Assembly (NCBI GenBank): GCA_028820215.1
Contig: JAPPKD010000266.1
Coordinates: 5,058 to 69,057, forward strand
Length of the DNA: 64,000 nt
Direction: 5' to 3'
Source: Spirochaetaceae bacterium
Lineage (GTDB): Bacteria > Spirochaetota > Spirochaetia > SZUA-6 > Bin103
The notes under the pieces were generated by a model that was not told the origin of the DNA, made no database searches, and saw nothing but the letters and a program-made list of their open reading frames with translations. Shown here one piece after another: positions 1 to 8,536 of this stretch; within the stretch, counting starts at the first letter, position 1, and each line of letters begins with the position of its first letter. The translations under genes and the position numbers were made by a program.

Positions 1-1531
1 CGCGGATCGCGCGGACCTGCTCCAGGCCGGCGCGCTCCAGGGCGGCCAGATAGTCGTTCCAGTCGCCGTCGTCGTTCGGGTCCAGGGTCCCGGAGAGGAA
101 CTTCGATCCGTACTCGTCGCGCACGTCGGTGACCACCACTTCCAGGTCGGCCAGCATGTCGGTGTCGTCCTCGCTGAGCTTCCAGATGATGTGGCTCGAG
201 TTGCGCAGGAACGGGTGCACGGACAGCGCGGTCTGCGTGGGCAGCGTGTCCCCCTGTCCGGTGGCGGCCAGGGCGTACTCGGCCGGATAGTACATCCCCT
301 TCACGAACCCCAGCTCGTACATGCTCTGACCCTGCGGGTTGGCGGTCGTCGCCATGTGCTCCAGGAGTACGGGCATGCGGTTGCCGGCATCGTCGGTGCC
401 CCACTCGAAGGTCGTGCCCTCGACGCCGTAGTACATGAAGATGCCGCCGTCCGCGGAGGCCAGGAAGTTCGTGTACTCCAGCCAGCGCTCGACCTGCTCG
501 TCGGTGGCGCTCGCCGCGATCGATCCGCCCTCGCTCCACGGGCTCGAGCGCGCGACGATCGGCGCCATGCCGGGGCCGGTGACCACGCCGTCGTGCACGA
601 TCTTGAACTCGGCGGTGGGATCGTCCGGGTCCACCACGCTGTTCACGTGGCCGATGCGGCCGACGTTGAAGTACATGATGTGGTGCCGGCCCTCGGCCAG
701 CAGCTCCGACCACTTGGTGAAGTCCTTCTGATCCACCTCCGGGAAGACCAGGTCCTCCGCGTACAGCTTGTGCAGGTACTTCATGATCTCCCGGTACTTG
801 TCGGTCTGCGGGCCGTAGGTCACCGCGCTGGTGTCCGGATCGATGTACCAGTCGTCCCAGGTGCGCCATGCCAGCCGGTAGCCACCGGTCAGGGAGCGGT
901 ATCCCCGCGTCTTGGCCCAACCCTGGACCGGCCAGGAGTCGGGAAACTCCGCCTTGATCCGCTTCGCCGCCTCGTACAGCTCGTCGGTGTTGGTCGGGAA
1001 GGAGATGCCAAGCGCGTCGAACACCTGGTCGCGGTACCCCCAGCCGTTGGCCAGGTAGATGGAGTTGGCCTTGGGGTACGAGTAGATGTTGCCGTCCGGA
1101 GCCGGCGCCGCCTTCAGCACGTACGCCCAGCCGGCGTCGTCGAAGCCGGCGCGGATGTTCGGCATCTGGTCCAGATCGTCCTGCATCGGCCGCAGGTATC
1201 CCTGCAGGCCCCACTGGTCGGTGGTCGACTTCGGCCATGGGAACAGGATGTCGGGCTCGTCTCCGGCTGCCAGGCGGAGCTCCACGATCGAGATGTATTC
1301 GCCCGACGGGACCATCTCGAAGGTGATGTCCAGGTTGAAGCGCTCGAGCATCTGCTCCACCCACAGGTTGTCCGGTGGCGGGATCAGGTCGCGCGAATAG
1401 CGGTACATGTAGTCGAGCTCGACGATGTCGCGCCCGCCTGCCGCAGCCGCCTGCTCGGTGGTCGCGCTGGCCCATGCCAGCGAACCGCTCAGGATGAGCA
1501 GCATCGGCAGGATTACGAAGGTTCGTTTCAT
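1..1531 (-). CDS. Extracellular solute-binding protein of a carbohydrate ABC transporter (LipO/YtcQ type), C-terminus beyond window
   Basis: The protein runs off the left edge; about 510 residues are visible. It opens with a signal peptide (MKRT, then a hydrophobic core, ending LAWASA) with no lipobox cysteine, so it is probably a soluble periplasmic protein rather than a lipoprotein. The mature part has the fold signatures of large group-1 sugar-binding proteins, for example the stretches GDEPDILF and WGYRDQVFDALG. The start at 1531 is supported by an AAGGAG ribosome site a few bases upstream. It is the last gene of a three-gene operon behind two LplB/LplC permeases, so it should deliver an oligosaccharide or glycoside to them. 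The substrate cannot be read from sequence. Confidence 0.85.
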   Translation of the reverse strand, partial: MKRTFVILPMLLILSGSLAWASATTEQAAAAGGRDIVELDYMYRYSRDLIPPPDNLWVEQMLERFNLDITFEMVPSGEYISIVELRLAAGDEPDILFPWPKSTTDQWGLQGYLRPMQDDLDQMPNIRAGFDDAGWAYVLKAAPAPDGNIYSYPKANSIYLANGWGYRDQVFDALGISFPTNTDELYEAAKRIKAEFPDSWPVQGWAKTRGYRSLTGGYRLAWRTWDDWYIDPDTSAVTYGPQTDKYREIMKYLHKLYAEDLVFPEVDQKDFTKWSELLAEGRHHIMYFNVGRIGHVNSVVDPDDPTAEFKIVHDGVVTGPGMAPIVARSSPWSEGGSIAASATDEQVERWLEYTNFLASADGGIFMYYGVEGTTFEWGTDDAGNRMPVLLEHMATTANPQGQSMYELGFVKGMYYPAEYALAATGQGDTLPTQTALSVHPFLRNSSHIIWKLSEDDTDMLADLEVVVTDVRDEYGSKFLSGTLDPNDDGDWNDYLAALERAGLEQVRAIR

Positions 1532-1623
1532 CGTAGGTTCTCCTTGTTGGTTGAACATTCCGAACTGTCGTGAAGCGATGCGGAGTTCTTACATTCGGTA
1601 TCCTCCCTCGGATACGGAGCGGC

Positions 1624-2535
1624 TCACGCCTTCAGCGATCCGATCATGACGCCTTTGGCGAAATATCTCTGAATGAACGGATAGACGATCAGCATCGGCA
1701 GCATCGCCGCGATCAGCGTGGCGTGCTTGAGCTTCTCGTAGTTGATGAAGCTGTCGCGGGACGGCACCAGCCGCATCGCCTGCATGTCGGACTCGTTGAT
1801 GTCCAGCTCCTCGGCGATCAGGCCCTGCTCCAGGACGATGTTGCGCAGCACGACCTGCAGGGGCTTCAGGTCGTGGTCTTTCAGGAAGATCACGGCGTAG
1901 AACCAGGAGTTCCAGTGCGACACCAGGTAGAACAGGCCGATGGTGGCGAGCGCGGCCTTGGACACCGGCATGACGATGGAGACCAGGATCCTGATGTCGT
2001 TGGCGCCGTCCAGGTAGGCGGACTCCTCCATCTCCTGGGGGACGGCCTGGAAGAAGGTGCGCAGGATGATCACGTTGTAGGCGCTGATGGCGGCCGGCAG
2101 CACGACCGCCCAGATCGTGTTCAGCATGCCAAGCTTCATGACCAGCAGGTAGAGCGGTATCAGGCCGCCGCCGAAGAACATGGTGACGACCACCAGCACC
2201 ATGTAGAAGGAGCGCAGCGTCAGCCGCCGCTTGGAGAGCGGATAGGCCATGGCCGTGGTCAGCGTCAGGCTGATCGTCGTGCCCAGCACCGCGTACATCA
2301 CCTGGTTGCGGTAGCCGATCGGGATGTTCCGGGAGCTGAAGATCAGCTCGAAGGCGCGCAGGCTGAATCCCTTGGGATAGAAGGTGACCGTCTTCTTGAG
2401 CACCGCGTCGCCGCTGGAGATCGCCATGGAGGCGACGTGCAGCACCGGGTACAGCGTGACGACCACGACCAGCAGCAGCGCACCGTAGATGAAGACGTCG
2501 AGCAGCAGCGAGCCGGGCGACGTGTCGCGGATCAT
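1624..2535 (-). CDS. Carbohydrate ABC transporter permease, LplC/MalG family
   Basis: This is a 303-residue integral membrane protein of the CUT1 permease family, with about six transmembrane segments. The cytoplasmic EAA loop is visible near residues 169-195 (EESAYLDGAND followed by IVMPVSKA). The C-terminus PFIQRYFAKGVMIGSLKA is the typical ending of LplC-type subunits. The start chosen is the ATG at 2535 (MIRDTSPG), 8 bases after the stop of the upstream permease gene. Reading further upstream in the same frame only gives an antisense-like Pro/Arg-rich stretch. It pairs with the LplB subunit upstream to form the channel for the binding protein downstream. No ATPase gene is present, as is usual for this class. 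Confidence 0.9.
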   Translation of the reverse strand: MIRDTSPGSLLLDVFIYGALLLVVVVTLYPVLHVASMAISSGDAVLKKTVTFYPKGFSLRAFELIFSSRNIPIGYRNQVMYAVLGTTISLTLTTAMAYPLSKRRLTLRSFYMVLVVVTMFFGGGLIPLYLLVMKLGMLNTIWAVVLPAAISAYNVIILRTFFQAVPQEMEESAYLDGANDIRILVSIVMPVSKAALATIGLFYLVSHWNSWFYAVIFLKDHDLKPLQVVLRNIVLEQGLIAEELDINESDMQAMRLVPSRDSFINYEKLKHATLIAAMLPMLIVYPFIQRYFAKGVMIGSLKA

Positions 2536-2543
2536 GCCCGTTC

Positions 2544-3500
2544 TCACCACAGGCTGTGCTCCGTGTAGCGGCGCGCCAGCCGGTTGGCGACGATCAGGAA
2601 TCCCAGGTTGACGACCGAGTTGAACAGCCCCACGGCGGCGCCGTAGCTGAAGTCCGCCTTGAACAGCCCGCGCCGCACCAGGAAGGTGCCGATCACGTCG
2701 GCGGTCTCGTAGGTCGCCGGGCTGTACATCAGGAACACCTTCTCCCAGCCGACCGAGAGCAGGGCGCCGACCCGCAGGATGGTCAGTATGATGATCGTGG
2801 CCGCGATCGCCGGCAGGGTGACGTGGCGCATGCTCTGCAGGCGGGATGCGCCGTCGATGGTGGCCGCCTCGTAGAGCTGCGGATCGACCTGCGAGATCGC
2901 CGCCAGGTAGATGATCGCGCCCCAACCGGCGTTCTGCCAGATGCCGGTCAGGATGTAGAGGGGGCGGAACCACCCGGGCTCGTTCAAGAAGTAGATCGGC
3001 TCGATGCCGAGGGTCACCAGGAAGCGGTTGAATACGCCTTCGGAGGGCGACAGGAACAGCGCCGCCAACGACACCAGCGCCACCAGCGAGATGAAGTGGG
3101 GCAGGAAGCTGATGGTCTGCACCGAGCGCTTCACGGCGCCGGATCGGACCTCGTTCAGGAGCAGGGCAAAGACGATCGGCACCGGGAAGGCGAACAGCAG
3201 GTCGTAGAAGCTGAGGAGGAAGGTGTTGCGGATCAGGCGGAAGAAGTAGGGGTGGGAGAAGAAGCGGATGAAGTTCTCCAGACCCACCCACTCGCTGCGG
3301 AACACGCCGATCCGGGAGTTGTAGTCCTGGAAGGCGACGACGACCCCGTACATGGGGACGTAGTGGAAGATGATGAACCAGGCCAGTCCGCCCAGCATCA
3401 GGAACTGCAGGTACTTGGTCTTGCGCAGGCCCCGGATGGTGGCGGCCGTCCAGGAGAGTCCCCGGTCGGCGGTCAACCGCTCTGAGCCCGCGCGTGCCAT
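2544..3500 (-). CDS. ABC transporter permease, LplB/MalF-like family
   Basis: This 318-residue inner-membrane permease has about six transmembrane helices. The first lies near residues 31-50 and is followed by the diagnostic HYVPMYGVVVAF motif. The EAA loop is at about residues 210-233 (YEAATIDGASR then VTLPAI). It is the first gene of the minus-strand operon lplB-lplC-binding protein and forms a heterodimer with the following LplC. The upstream 240 bases to the divergent VOC gene must contain the promoter, but no convincing -35/-10 pair can be picked. The coupling ATPase is likely a shared MsmK-type protein encoded elsewhere (family knowledge). Confidence 0.9.
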   Translation of the reverse strand: MARAGSERLTADRGLSWTAATIRGLRKTKYLQFLMLGGLAWFIIFHYVPMYGVVVAFQDYNSRIGVFRSEWVGLENFIRFFSHPYFFRLIRNTFLLSFYDLLFAFPVPIVFALLLNEVRSGAVKRSVQTISFLPHFISLVALVSLAALFLSPSEGVFNRFLVTLGIEPIYFLNEPGWFRPLYILTGIWQNAGWGAIIYLAAISQVDPQLYEAATIDGASRLQSMRHVTLPAIAATIIILTILRVGALLSVGWEKVFLMYSPATYETADVIGTFLVRRGLFKADFSYGAAVGLFNSVVNLGFLIVANRLARRYTEHSLW

Positions 3501-3742
3501 CAGCCGCTGCGTATCATCCGGAGCGCCGCGGAGGCCCGGTCACCGTGGCCGAGCGCGCCTTCCGCAGTGCTCGATGGTGGAACGACGGCGAGCCGTCGAT
3601 GCAGCCGCCCATTGGAGCGAGTATACCGCATGGCGCGTCGAAGGCGCGGGACTCTCGCCCGGTCCCGGGCGCAACACCCCTGTTCTCGTGTCCGGCCTGC
3701 ATCGGCGTACCATGCGTTGACCGGGACTCGATGGAGGAGCGC

Positions 3743-4177
3743 ATGAAGAATCCGCCCACCGGCTGGCCGAGAATCGTGCCCGCCTTGTTCTACGACGACG
3801 CCGCGGCCGCGATCGACTGGCTGGCGCGCGCCTTCGGGTTCGTCGTGAGGGAGCGCGTCGAGGACGACCGGGGACGGATCGTGCACTCGCAACTCGCCCT
3901 GGACGGCGGCGTCATCATGGTCGGACAGGCCGGCCTGTCTCCCGAGCGGCCGTACGCGCGATCACCGCGGGCGGCCGGCGGCGCGAACACGCAGGGCTTG
4001 GCCGTGTTCGTCGACGACGCCGATGCCCACTGCCAGCGGGCGCGCGCGGCCGGCGCCGTCATCGCGACGGAGCCGGCGACCCAGGACTACGGCGAGGGCT
4101 ACTGGGCGGACCGAACCTACGAGGCGGAGGACCTCGAGGGCCACCACTGGTGGTTCATGCAGCGCCTGCGGGGGTAG
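3743..4177 (+). CDS. VOC (glyoxalase/bleomycin-resistance) superfamily protein
   Basis: This 144-residue protein has a single VOC beta-alpha-beta-beta-beta arrangement. It begins P..LFYDDAAAAIDWLARAFGF, the usual first module, and ends with the YGEGYWADRTYEAEDLEGH and WWF signature found before the last metal-ligand strand. The family includes glyoxalase-like metalloenzymes, dioxygenases and antibiotic-sequestering proteins; this length and sequence resemble PhnB/YaeR-like members of unknown substrate. The ATG at 3743 is chosen because GGAGGAG lies just upstream of it. An in-frame ATG at 3731 would place the ribosome site inside the gene. It is monocistronic and divergent from the lplB operon. 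Confidence 0.75.
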   Translation: MKNPPTGWPRIVPALFYDDAAAAIDWLARAFGFVVRERVEDDRGRIVHSQLALDGGVIMVGQAGLSPERPYARSPRAAGGANTQGLAVFVDDADAHCQRARAAGAVIATEPATQDYGEGYWADRTYEAEDLEGHHWWFMQRLRG

Positions 4178-4217
4178 CGCGCCGCGGCTCCCGCGATAGG
4201 CCGGGTCCGCGGTGCGG

Positions 4218-5852
4218 CTACCGGCTCGGGTCGGTACAGCAGGGAGCCGGACAGCGGGCGCTCAGCAGGACGACACTGACCCGCTCCTCGGCCACCGCGC
4301 GCAGGATCGCGTCTCGCACCGCATCGGTGTCGAACGTACCGGGCTCGTGGAGCTGGTCGACGCCGCACGCACGCACCAGCGCGGCCAGGGAGACCCGCGG
4401 GGCGTCTGAGTCGGCGGGACTGGCGGGGTTGGGCTGTCCGCCCTCCTCGGTCTCCGCCGTCCTGCGGTTGTCGAAGATGACGAAGGTGAGCCGGGCGCGG
4501 TTGTGCACGGCGTTCATCAGCGACTGCACGCCCGAGTGGCAGAACGAGGAGTCGCCCATCACGGCCAGCAACTCCCGGTGGTCGGTGCCGGCGTGGTACA
4601 TACCGCTCACCACCGAGGGCGAGATGCCCAGGCAGCACGAGGAGAACAAGGTCTCGAACGGCGGCGCGCAGCCCCAGGAGACCACGCCCACGCCGCCGAT
4701 GCAGAGCGGGTCCCGCATGCGGTCCAGCGCCGCGCGCAGCCCGCGGTGACCGGCGGCGATCGGGCAGCCGTCCACCCACCGGGAGCGCAGCTTCGGGGCC
4801 AGGTGCTCGTCCCGGCGTTCTTCGAAGGGGCGAATCGGGGCGTCTTCGCCGGCCATGCGCCGCAGGGCGATCGCCACGTCACGTTCGTCCAGCTCCCCCT
4901 GACCGGGCAGATCGCCGGTGAGCTTGCCCCGCGCGGCGATGCCGAAGCGGGCCAGGCGCTCCTCCAGGTAGGGGGCGATCTCCTCCACCACCAGCACGCG
5001 TTCGACGCCGGCCGCGAAGGAGGCGACGGCGCGTTCCGGCAGCGGATGGAGCGATCGCAGGCAGAGGATGCGCGCGGCCGTGCCGGTGGATCGGATCCCG
5101 GCGCGCACGGCCGCGAGGGTGGGGCCGCACGTGGCGATGCCGAGCCGGGCGCTCGCATCGCCTTCGACCGTGTCGAGCCCCGCGCTCTCCAGCTCGGCGC
5201 CAGCGCGGGCGAACCGGCGCTGCCGGTTCCGGTTGCTGTCCAGGATGAAGCGGCCGAGGGCGGTCCGCTCCGGGGTCGCCTCGTAGCGGAACGACCGTTC
5301 CCCGTCGTCCGGCGGCGGGCTCGGCTGGTCCGGGAGCGACTCCGAGATCCGCAGGAAGGCGCTGGAGACGCGCAGCAGCACCGGCGCGCCCGTCCGCTGG
5401 GACAGCTCGAACGCGTAGCGGGTGATCCGCGCCGCGTCCGCCGGCGAGCTGGGCTCCAGCATGGGCAGCATGAACAGGTCGGCGTAGGGCCGCTCGTCCA
5501 TCTCGTTCTGGGACACGCGTCCGCCCGGGTCGGCCCCGGTGGCGACCACCAGCGCCCCGCGGATGCCCGTGAAGGCCGCCGCGGTCACCGCGTCGCTGGC
5601 TACGCTCAGGCCCACGTGCTTGACCACCGCCAGCGCCCGCCGACCGACCAGCGCCGCGCCGAAGGCCCCGGCGACCGCGTCCTTCTCGTTCGGACACCAC
5701 TCCACGTGCAGGCCGGGCGAGGCGTGGTCGAAGAGCTCGGCCATGATCCCGGTGATCGGCCCACCCGGATAGCTGGCGGCGAACTCGACCCCGGCTTCGA
5801 GCGCCCCGCGCGCCACCGCCCGGATACCCGAGGTCTGGACTTCTTGTGCCAT
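4218..5852 (-). CDS. IorA-like thiamine-diphosphate oxidoreductase subunit without ferredoxin domain
   Basis: This 544-residue protein resembles the alpha subunit of indolepyruvate:ferredoxin oxidoreductase. The N-terminal pyrimidine-binding domain starts ASYPGGPITGI. The C-terminal ThDP-binding motif is at about residues 433-466 (GDSSF then VIFDNRRTA). The middle DGCPIAAGHRG corresponds to the CPGCPHRG element of IorA, with one cysteine replaced. True IorA continues into two [4Fe-4S] cluster motifs. Here the chain stops soon after the ThDP domain with a short Cys-containing tail (CPAPCC), and no IorB (gamma-domain) gene is adjacent. The start is the ATG at 5852; a TTG further upstream is possible. 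It may be a decarboxylase-type derivative or use a distant partner. Confidence 0.7.
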   Translation of the reverse strand: MAQEVQTSGIRAVARGALEAGVEFAASYPGGPITGIMAELFDHASPGLHVEWCPNEKDAVAGAFGAALVGRRALAVVKHVGLSVASDAVTAAAFTGIRGALVVATGADPGGRVSQNEMDERPYADLFMLPMLEPSSPADAARITRYAFELSQRTGAPVLLRVSSAFLRISESLPDQPSPPPDDGERSFRYEATPERTALGRFILDSNRNRQRRFARAGAELESAGLDTVEGDASARLGIATCGPTLAAVRAGIRSTGTAARILCLRSLHPLPERAVASFAAGVERVLVVEEIAPYLEERLARFGIAARGKLTGDLPGQGELDERDVAIALRRMAGEDAPIRPFEERRDEHLAPKLRSRWVDGCPIAAGHRGLRAALDRMRDPLCIGGVGVVSWGCAPPFETLFSSCCLGISPSVVSGMYHAGTDHRELLAVMGDSSFCHSGVQSLMNAVHNRARLTFVIFDNRRTAETEEGGQPNPASPADSDAPRVSLAALVRACGVDQLHEPGTFDTDAVRDAILRAVAEERVSVVLLSARCPAPCCTDPSR

Positions 5853-5962
5853 AGATAAGGCGTTGCTCCGGGACTGTCCCCATATCCGGCCCGGTGTCAA
5901 CGTGCCCGTCCCGCCGCTGGCCGTTGACGCTGTGCCGCGCGCGGTGAACCCTGCACGGGCAG

Positions 5963-7519
5963 ATGGACATCACCCGCACGATGGAGCTTGCCGGGCGCAA
6001 CCTGCTCAACTGCCTGAGTCCGGCGATGAACTTCCACCCGTACTGGGCGATGCGCATGGACACCGACTACCGCGCGGAGATGGTGTTCTTCGGGAACATC
6101 CACAACCTGGGGCGCTGGTGGGACGCCATGCTGCGGCTGGAAGCGGCGACCGGATTCGAGATCCCCGCGCACCTGGAGGCGGCCATGCTGGCCAACCTCC
6201 GGGAGTCGTTCGACAACCCCGACCACCTGTGCCTGCCGGCGTTCGACCATCCGTGGCTGAAGCCGGAGTTCGACTTCCACTCGCTGCGCGAGAGCCTGCT
6301 GGCGCTGAATGCCCTGGTGCGGTATCGCGGCAGCACGTGGGCGCGCGGGCAGGCTCGCCTGATGCTGGAGACCCTGGCCCGCATCACGCGCGACGACGCC
6401 ACCTGGGACGTGGCGGCGCTCGATTACCACCGCCGCCTCGCGCAGCCGGAGCGGACCGTGGAGCCGGACGTGAGCAACCACGGCCGGCTGATCGAGGCGC
6501 TGGTCTGGTTCTACCAGGCGACCGGCGAACCGCTCGCCTACGAGCTCGCCGAGCGGTACGCCGGCTTCCACCTCGCGCACACCGTGAGCGCCGACGGGCG
6601 ATTCCCGGAGTCTTCGACGGCTGCGCACACGCATTCCTACCTCGGCACGCTGCGCGGGCTGTGGCTGTGGGGCATGCTCACCGGCCAGCGCGAGTACCTT
6701 CAGCGGGTGGCCGACACGTACCGCGTGACGGTGCCGAAGGCCGTGCTGGAGTCCGGGTTCGCCTGCCACGACCTGTGGAAGGACGATCCCAACCGTGGCG
6801 AGGTCGGATCGACCTCGGACGCTACCCAGCTCGCCCTCTGGATCGCCCGTGACGCTGGCGCCACGGAGCTTCTGGGCGACGTGGAGCGGCTGGTGCGGGC
6901 GCGGCTGGTACCGGCACAGGTCACCGCAAGCCCTCCGATCCTGGCTGCCGACGAGGATCGGGCAGCTCAGGGCGCAGACGAGTTCGCCCGCCTCGACGAA
7001 CGCATCATCGGCGCCATCGGCGGCATGCAGTTTGAGCCGCACGCCGGCAAGAAGCACACCACTGACGTGACCGCGGCCGCCCTGCACTGCCTGACCGACG
7101 TGTATGGCCACATCGTCGAGCACACTCGCGCGGACGTCGCGGTGCGGCTGCACTTCGACTGGGACGACGATCGCGTGCAGGTGCGCTCGGTGCGCTCCGA
7201 CCCGATGGAGGAGGACGTGGCGTCCGTGACGGTACGGCCTCGGGTAGCGACAAACGTGCGCATCCGGGTGCCCCGGTGGGCGCCGCGCGAGTCGCTCCGC
7301 CTGAGCGTGGGCGGGGAGCCCGCGCCGCTGCGACTGGTAGGCGACTTCGTGTTCGTGCCAAGCCGCGGTCGGGCTCCCGTGGAGCTCCGCTACGCACTGC
7401 CGGGCCGCACCAGCCGCGAGCGGGTCGGCCAAGTGGAGGTAGAGTATCACTGGCGCGGCGACGAGATCGTCGGCGTCACCCCGCAGAGCGCCTTCTATCC
7501 GATGTATCCGGCGGCGTGA
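5963..7519 (+). CDS. Alpha/alpha-barrel glycoside hydrolase-like protein related to GH127/DUF1680
   Basis: This 518-residue cytoplasmic protein has no signal peptide. Residues 1-400 are rich in paired helices with aromatic residues, as in (alpha/alpha)6 barrels. The C-terminal 110 residues form a beta domain starting RIRVPRWAPRESL, matching the RIPxWA motif that follows the barrel in beta-L-arabinofuranosidase (GH127/DUF1680) proteins. The catalytic Cys-Glu zinc site of characterised GH127 enzymes (the CCPP-type motif) is not seen. Activity is therefore uncertain, and a GH105-like or non-catalytic role is possible. It is divergent from the IorA-like gene, with about 110 bases between starts. 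Confidence 0.45.
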   Translation: MDITRTMELAGRNLLNCLSPAMNFHPYWAMRMDTDYRAEMVFFGNIHNLGRWWDAMLRLEAATGFEIPAHLEAAMLANLRESFDNPDHLCLPAFDHPWLKPEFDFHSLRESLLALNALVRYRGSTWARGQARLMLETLARITRDDATWDVAALDYHRRLAQPERTVEPDVSNHGRLIEALVWFYQATGEPLAYELAERYAGFHLAHTVSADGRFPESSTAAHTHSYLGTLRGLWLWGMLTGQREYLQRVADTYRVTVPKAVLESGFACHDLWKDDPNRGEVGSTSDATQLALWIARDAGATELLGDVERLVRARLVPAQVTASPPILAADEDRAAQGADEFARLDERIIGAIGGMQFEPHAGKKHTTDVTAAALHCLTDVYGHIVEHTRADVAVRLHFDWDDDRVQVRSVRSDPMEEDVASVTVRPRVATNVRIRVPRWAPRESLRLSVGGEPAPLRLVGDFVFVPSRGRAPVELRYALPGRTSRERVGQVEVEYHWRGDEIVGVTPQSAFYPMYPAA

Positions 7520-7574
7520 GCGGGGCTCAGCGCCAGTGCCAAGGCCACTCGCAGGCCCTCGTTGTCCGAGCGAT

Positions 7575-7802
7575 TCACGGGATTTCCTGATACTCCAGCA
7601 CGTCATGCGCCTCACGGTTCAGCTCATCTGAGTGGGCAGCGATCGCGGCGAGGTCCTGTCGGTCGCACACGGCACGCCGACGTGCTCGCAAGAGAATCCA
7701 CGATGCCTCTTCGATGAACGCCGACCGACTCCTCGGCTTCACTTCGTTGGAGATCGCCTGCAGCAACTCTTTCGAGAGCATAACAGACGTCCTCACCTTC
7801 AT
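7575..7802 (-). CDS. Ribbon-helix-helix (CopG/MazE-like) antitoxin, orphan
   Basis: This 75-residue protein has a classical ribbon-helix-helix layout: the strand and first helix TSVMLSKELLQAI (residues 5-17), then a turn and RSRSAFIEEASW. The acidic C-terminal tail ends NREAHDVLEYQEIP, a tail common in MazE-like antitoxins that neutralise MazF/PemK. It is the third gene of the minus-strand operon, 5 bases after the HigA-like gene. No MazF-type toxin follows; only 55 bases remain before the end of the convergent hydrolase gene. It could be an orphan antitoxin, or a third DNA-binding component of the upstream toxin module. Confidence 0.7.
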   Translation of the reverse strand: MKVRTSVMLSKELLQAISNEVKPRSRSAFIEEASWILLRARRRAVCDRQDLAAIAAHSDELNREAHDVLEYQEIP

Positions 7803-7807
7803 CGCTT

Positions 7808-8101
7808 TCAGTCTCCGAGTTCCTCCACGACGATGGACGGCCGTTTGTCGATCAACGCGAGCAGCACGCGCGCCGCTCCTTCCGGACGGCGGCGGCCCTG
7901 TTCCCAGTTCTTGAGAGTCCCCAAGGCAACGCCGATGCTCTTGGCGAACGCAGGCTGCGACAATCCCGTCTTGCTACGAATGGCGACGACATCGGGCTCC
8001 GGAATCTCGATCGTATGAGCTTCGAAGCCGTCGCGGTCCCCGGCCAGGTAGAAACCCGCATCCGTCAGCCCGGCCATGACCTTATCGAATGCCCTGCTCA
8101 T
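7808..8101 (-). CDS. HigA/NadS-type XRE-family antitoxin
   Basis: This 97-residue protein has a C-terminal helix-turn-helix: KTGLSQPAFAKSIGVALGTL followed by NWEQGRRRPEG. That places it in the HigA2/NadS antitoxin group that pairs with short RelE/HigB toxins and autoregulates its operon. Its ATG overlaps the stop of the upstream toxin gene by 4 bases (8098-8101), giving the toxin-first order typical of HigBA. It probably binds the inverted repeat at 8452-8485. Confidence 0.85.
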   Translation of the reverse strand: MSRAFDKVMAGLTDAGFYLAGDRDGFEAHTIEIPEPDVVAIRSKTGLSQPAFAKSIGVALGTLKNWEQGRRRPEGAARVLLALIDKRPSIVVEELGD

Positions 8102-8436
8102 GTTCGCCTCCCGTAATCACGAGCCATCTGTTTCGCGGCCTTGGTCAGTGCCGCCCGCTCCCCGCGGCTGAGATTCCCCTTTTCGTTCTTGGCAAAGACC
8201 GTAAGCAGGAACACCGGAATCTCCTCTGACCAGAATAAGAACACGATGCGTACGCCCCCGCTCTTTCCTCGGCCCGATCTCCCAAATCGTGCCTTGCGGA
8301 CCCCGCCGCCGAGCGGGATCCCTGCCAGGGGATTCTCAGCCACCATGTTGACCACCGCGATCCGTTCGGCTTCGGTCAGCACTCCCTTCGCCGCCCCGAG
8401 ATACGCCGGTGTCTCAACGACGGTCTGAAGCCGCAT
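8098..8436 (-). CDS. RelE/HigB-family toxin (mRNA interferase)
   Basis: This 112-residue basic protein matches the RelE/HigB group that is annotated with NadS partners. The core GGVRKARFGRSGRGKSGG then VRIVFLF carries the conserved R-K-x-R-w-x-x-x-G-x-G-K-x-G-G pattern. A C-terminal helix KNEKGNLSRGERAALTKAAK follows. Family knowledge: ribosome-associated mRNA cleavage, blocked by the cognate antitoxin. It is the first gene of a three-gene operon (toxin, HTH antitoxin, RHH protein), with a perfect 9-base inverted repeat 15-49 bases upstream of its ATG. Confidence 0.85.
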   Translation of the reverse strand: MRLQTVVETPAYLGAAKGVLTEAERIAVVNMVAENPLAGIPLGGGVRKARFGRSGRGKSGGVRIVFLFWSEEIPVFLLTVFAKNEKGNLSRGERAALTKAAKQMARDYGRRT

Positions 8437-8451
8437 GCACCATCGGCAGAA

Positions 8452-8485
8452 TAGGCGCCAGTGGCGTCGACGTCAATGGCGCCTA
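8452..8485. promoter_or_regulatory. Inverted repeat, likely operator of the HigB-HigA-RHH operon
   Basis: TAGGCGCCA at 8452-8460 is mirrored exactly by TGGCGCCTA at 8477-8485, with a 16-base spacer containing GTCGAC. The site lies 15 bases upstream of the toxin ATG and about 50 bases upstream of the divergent MFS gene, which is where an autoregulatory HigA operator is expected. The repeat is seen directly; its binding by the antitoxin is inferred. It could also influence the divergent transporter gene. Confidence 0.6.
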
Positions 8486-8536
8486 CAACGGACGGTCGGC
8501 GCCCGACTTCACCGGTGCGTTATGCTCGGCGCCGCC

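Noticed and set aside
3501..3742. Possible small gene in the gap between lplB and the VOC gene
   Set aside because: Frames there are Arg/Gly-rich, overlap each other and have no ribosome site; the gap probably only holds promoters.
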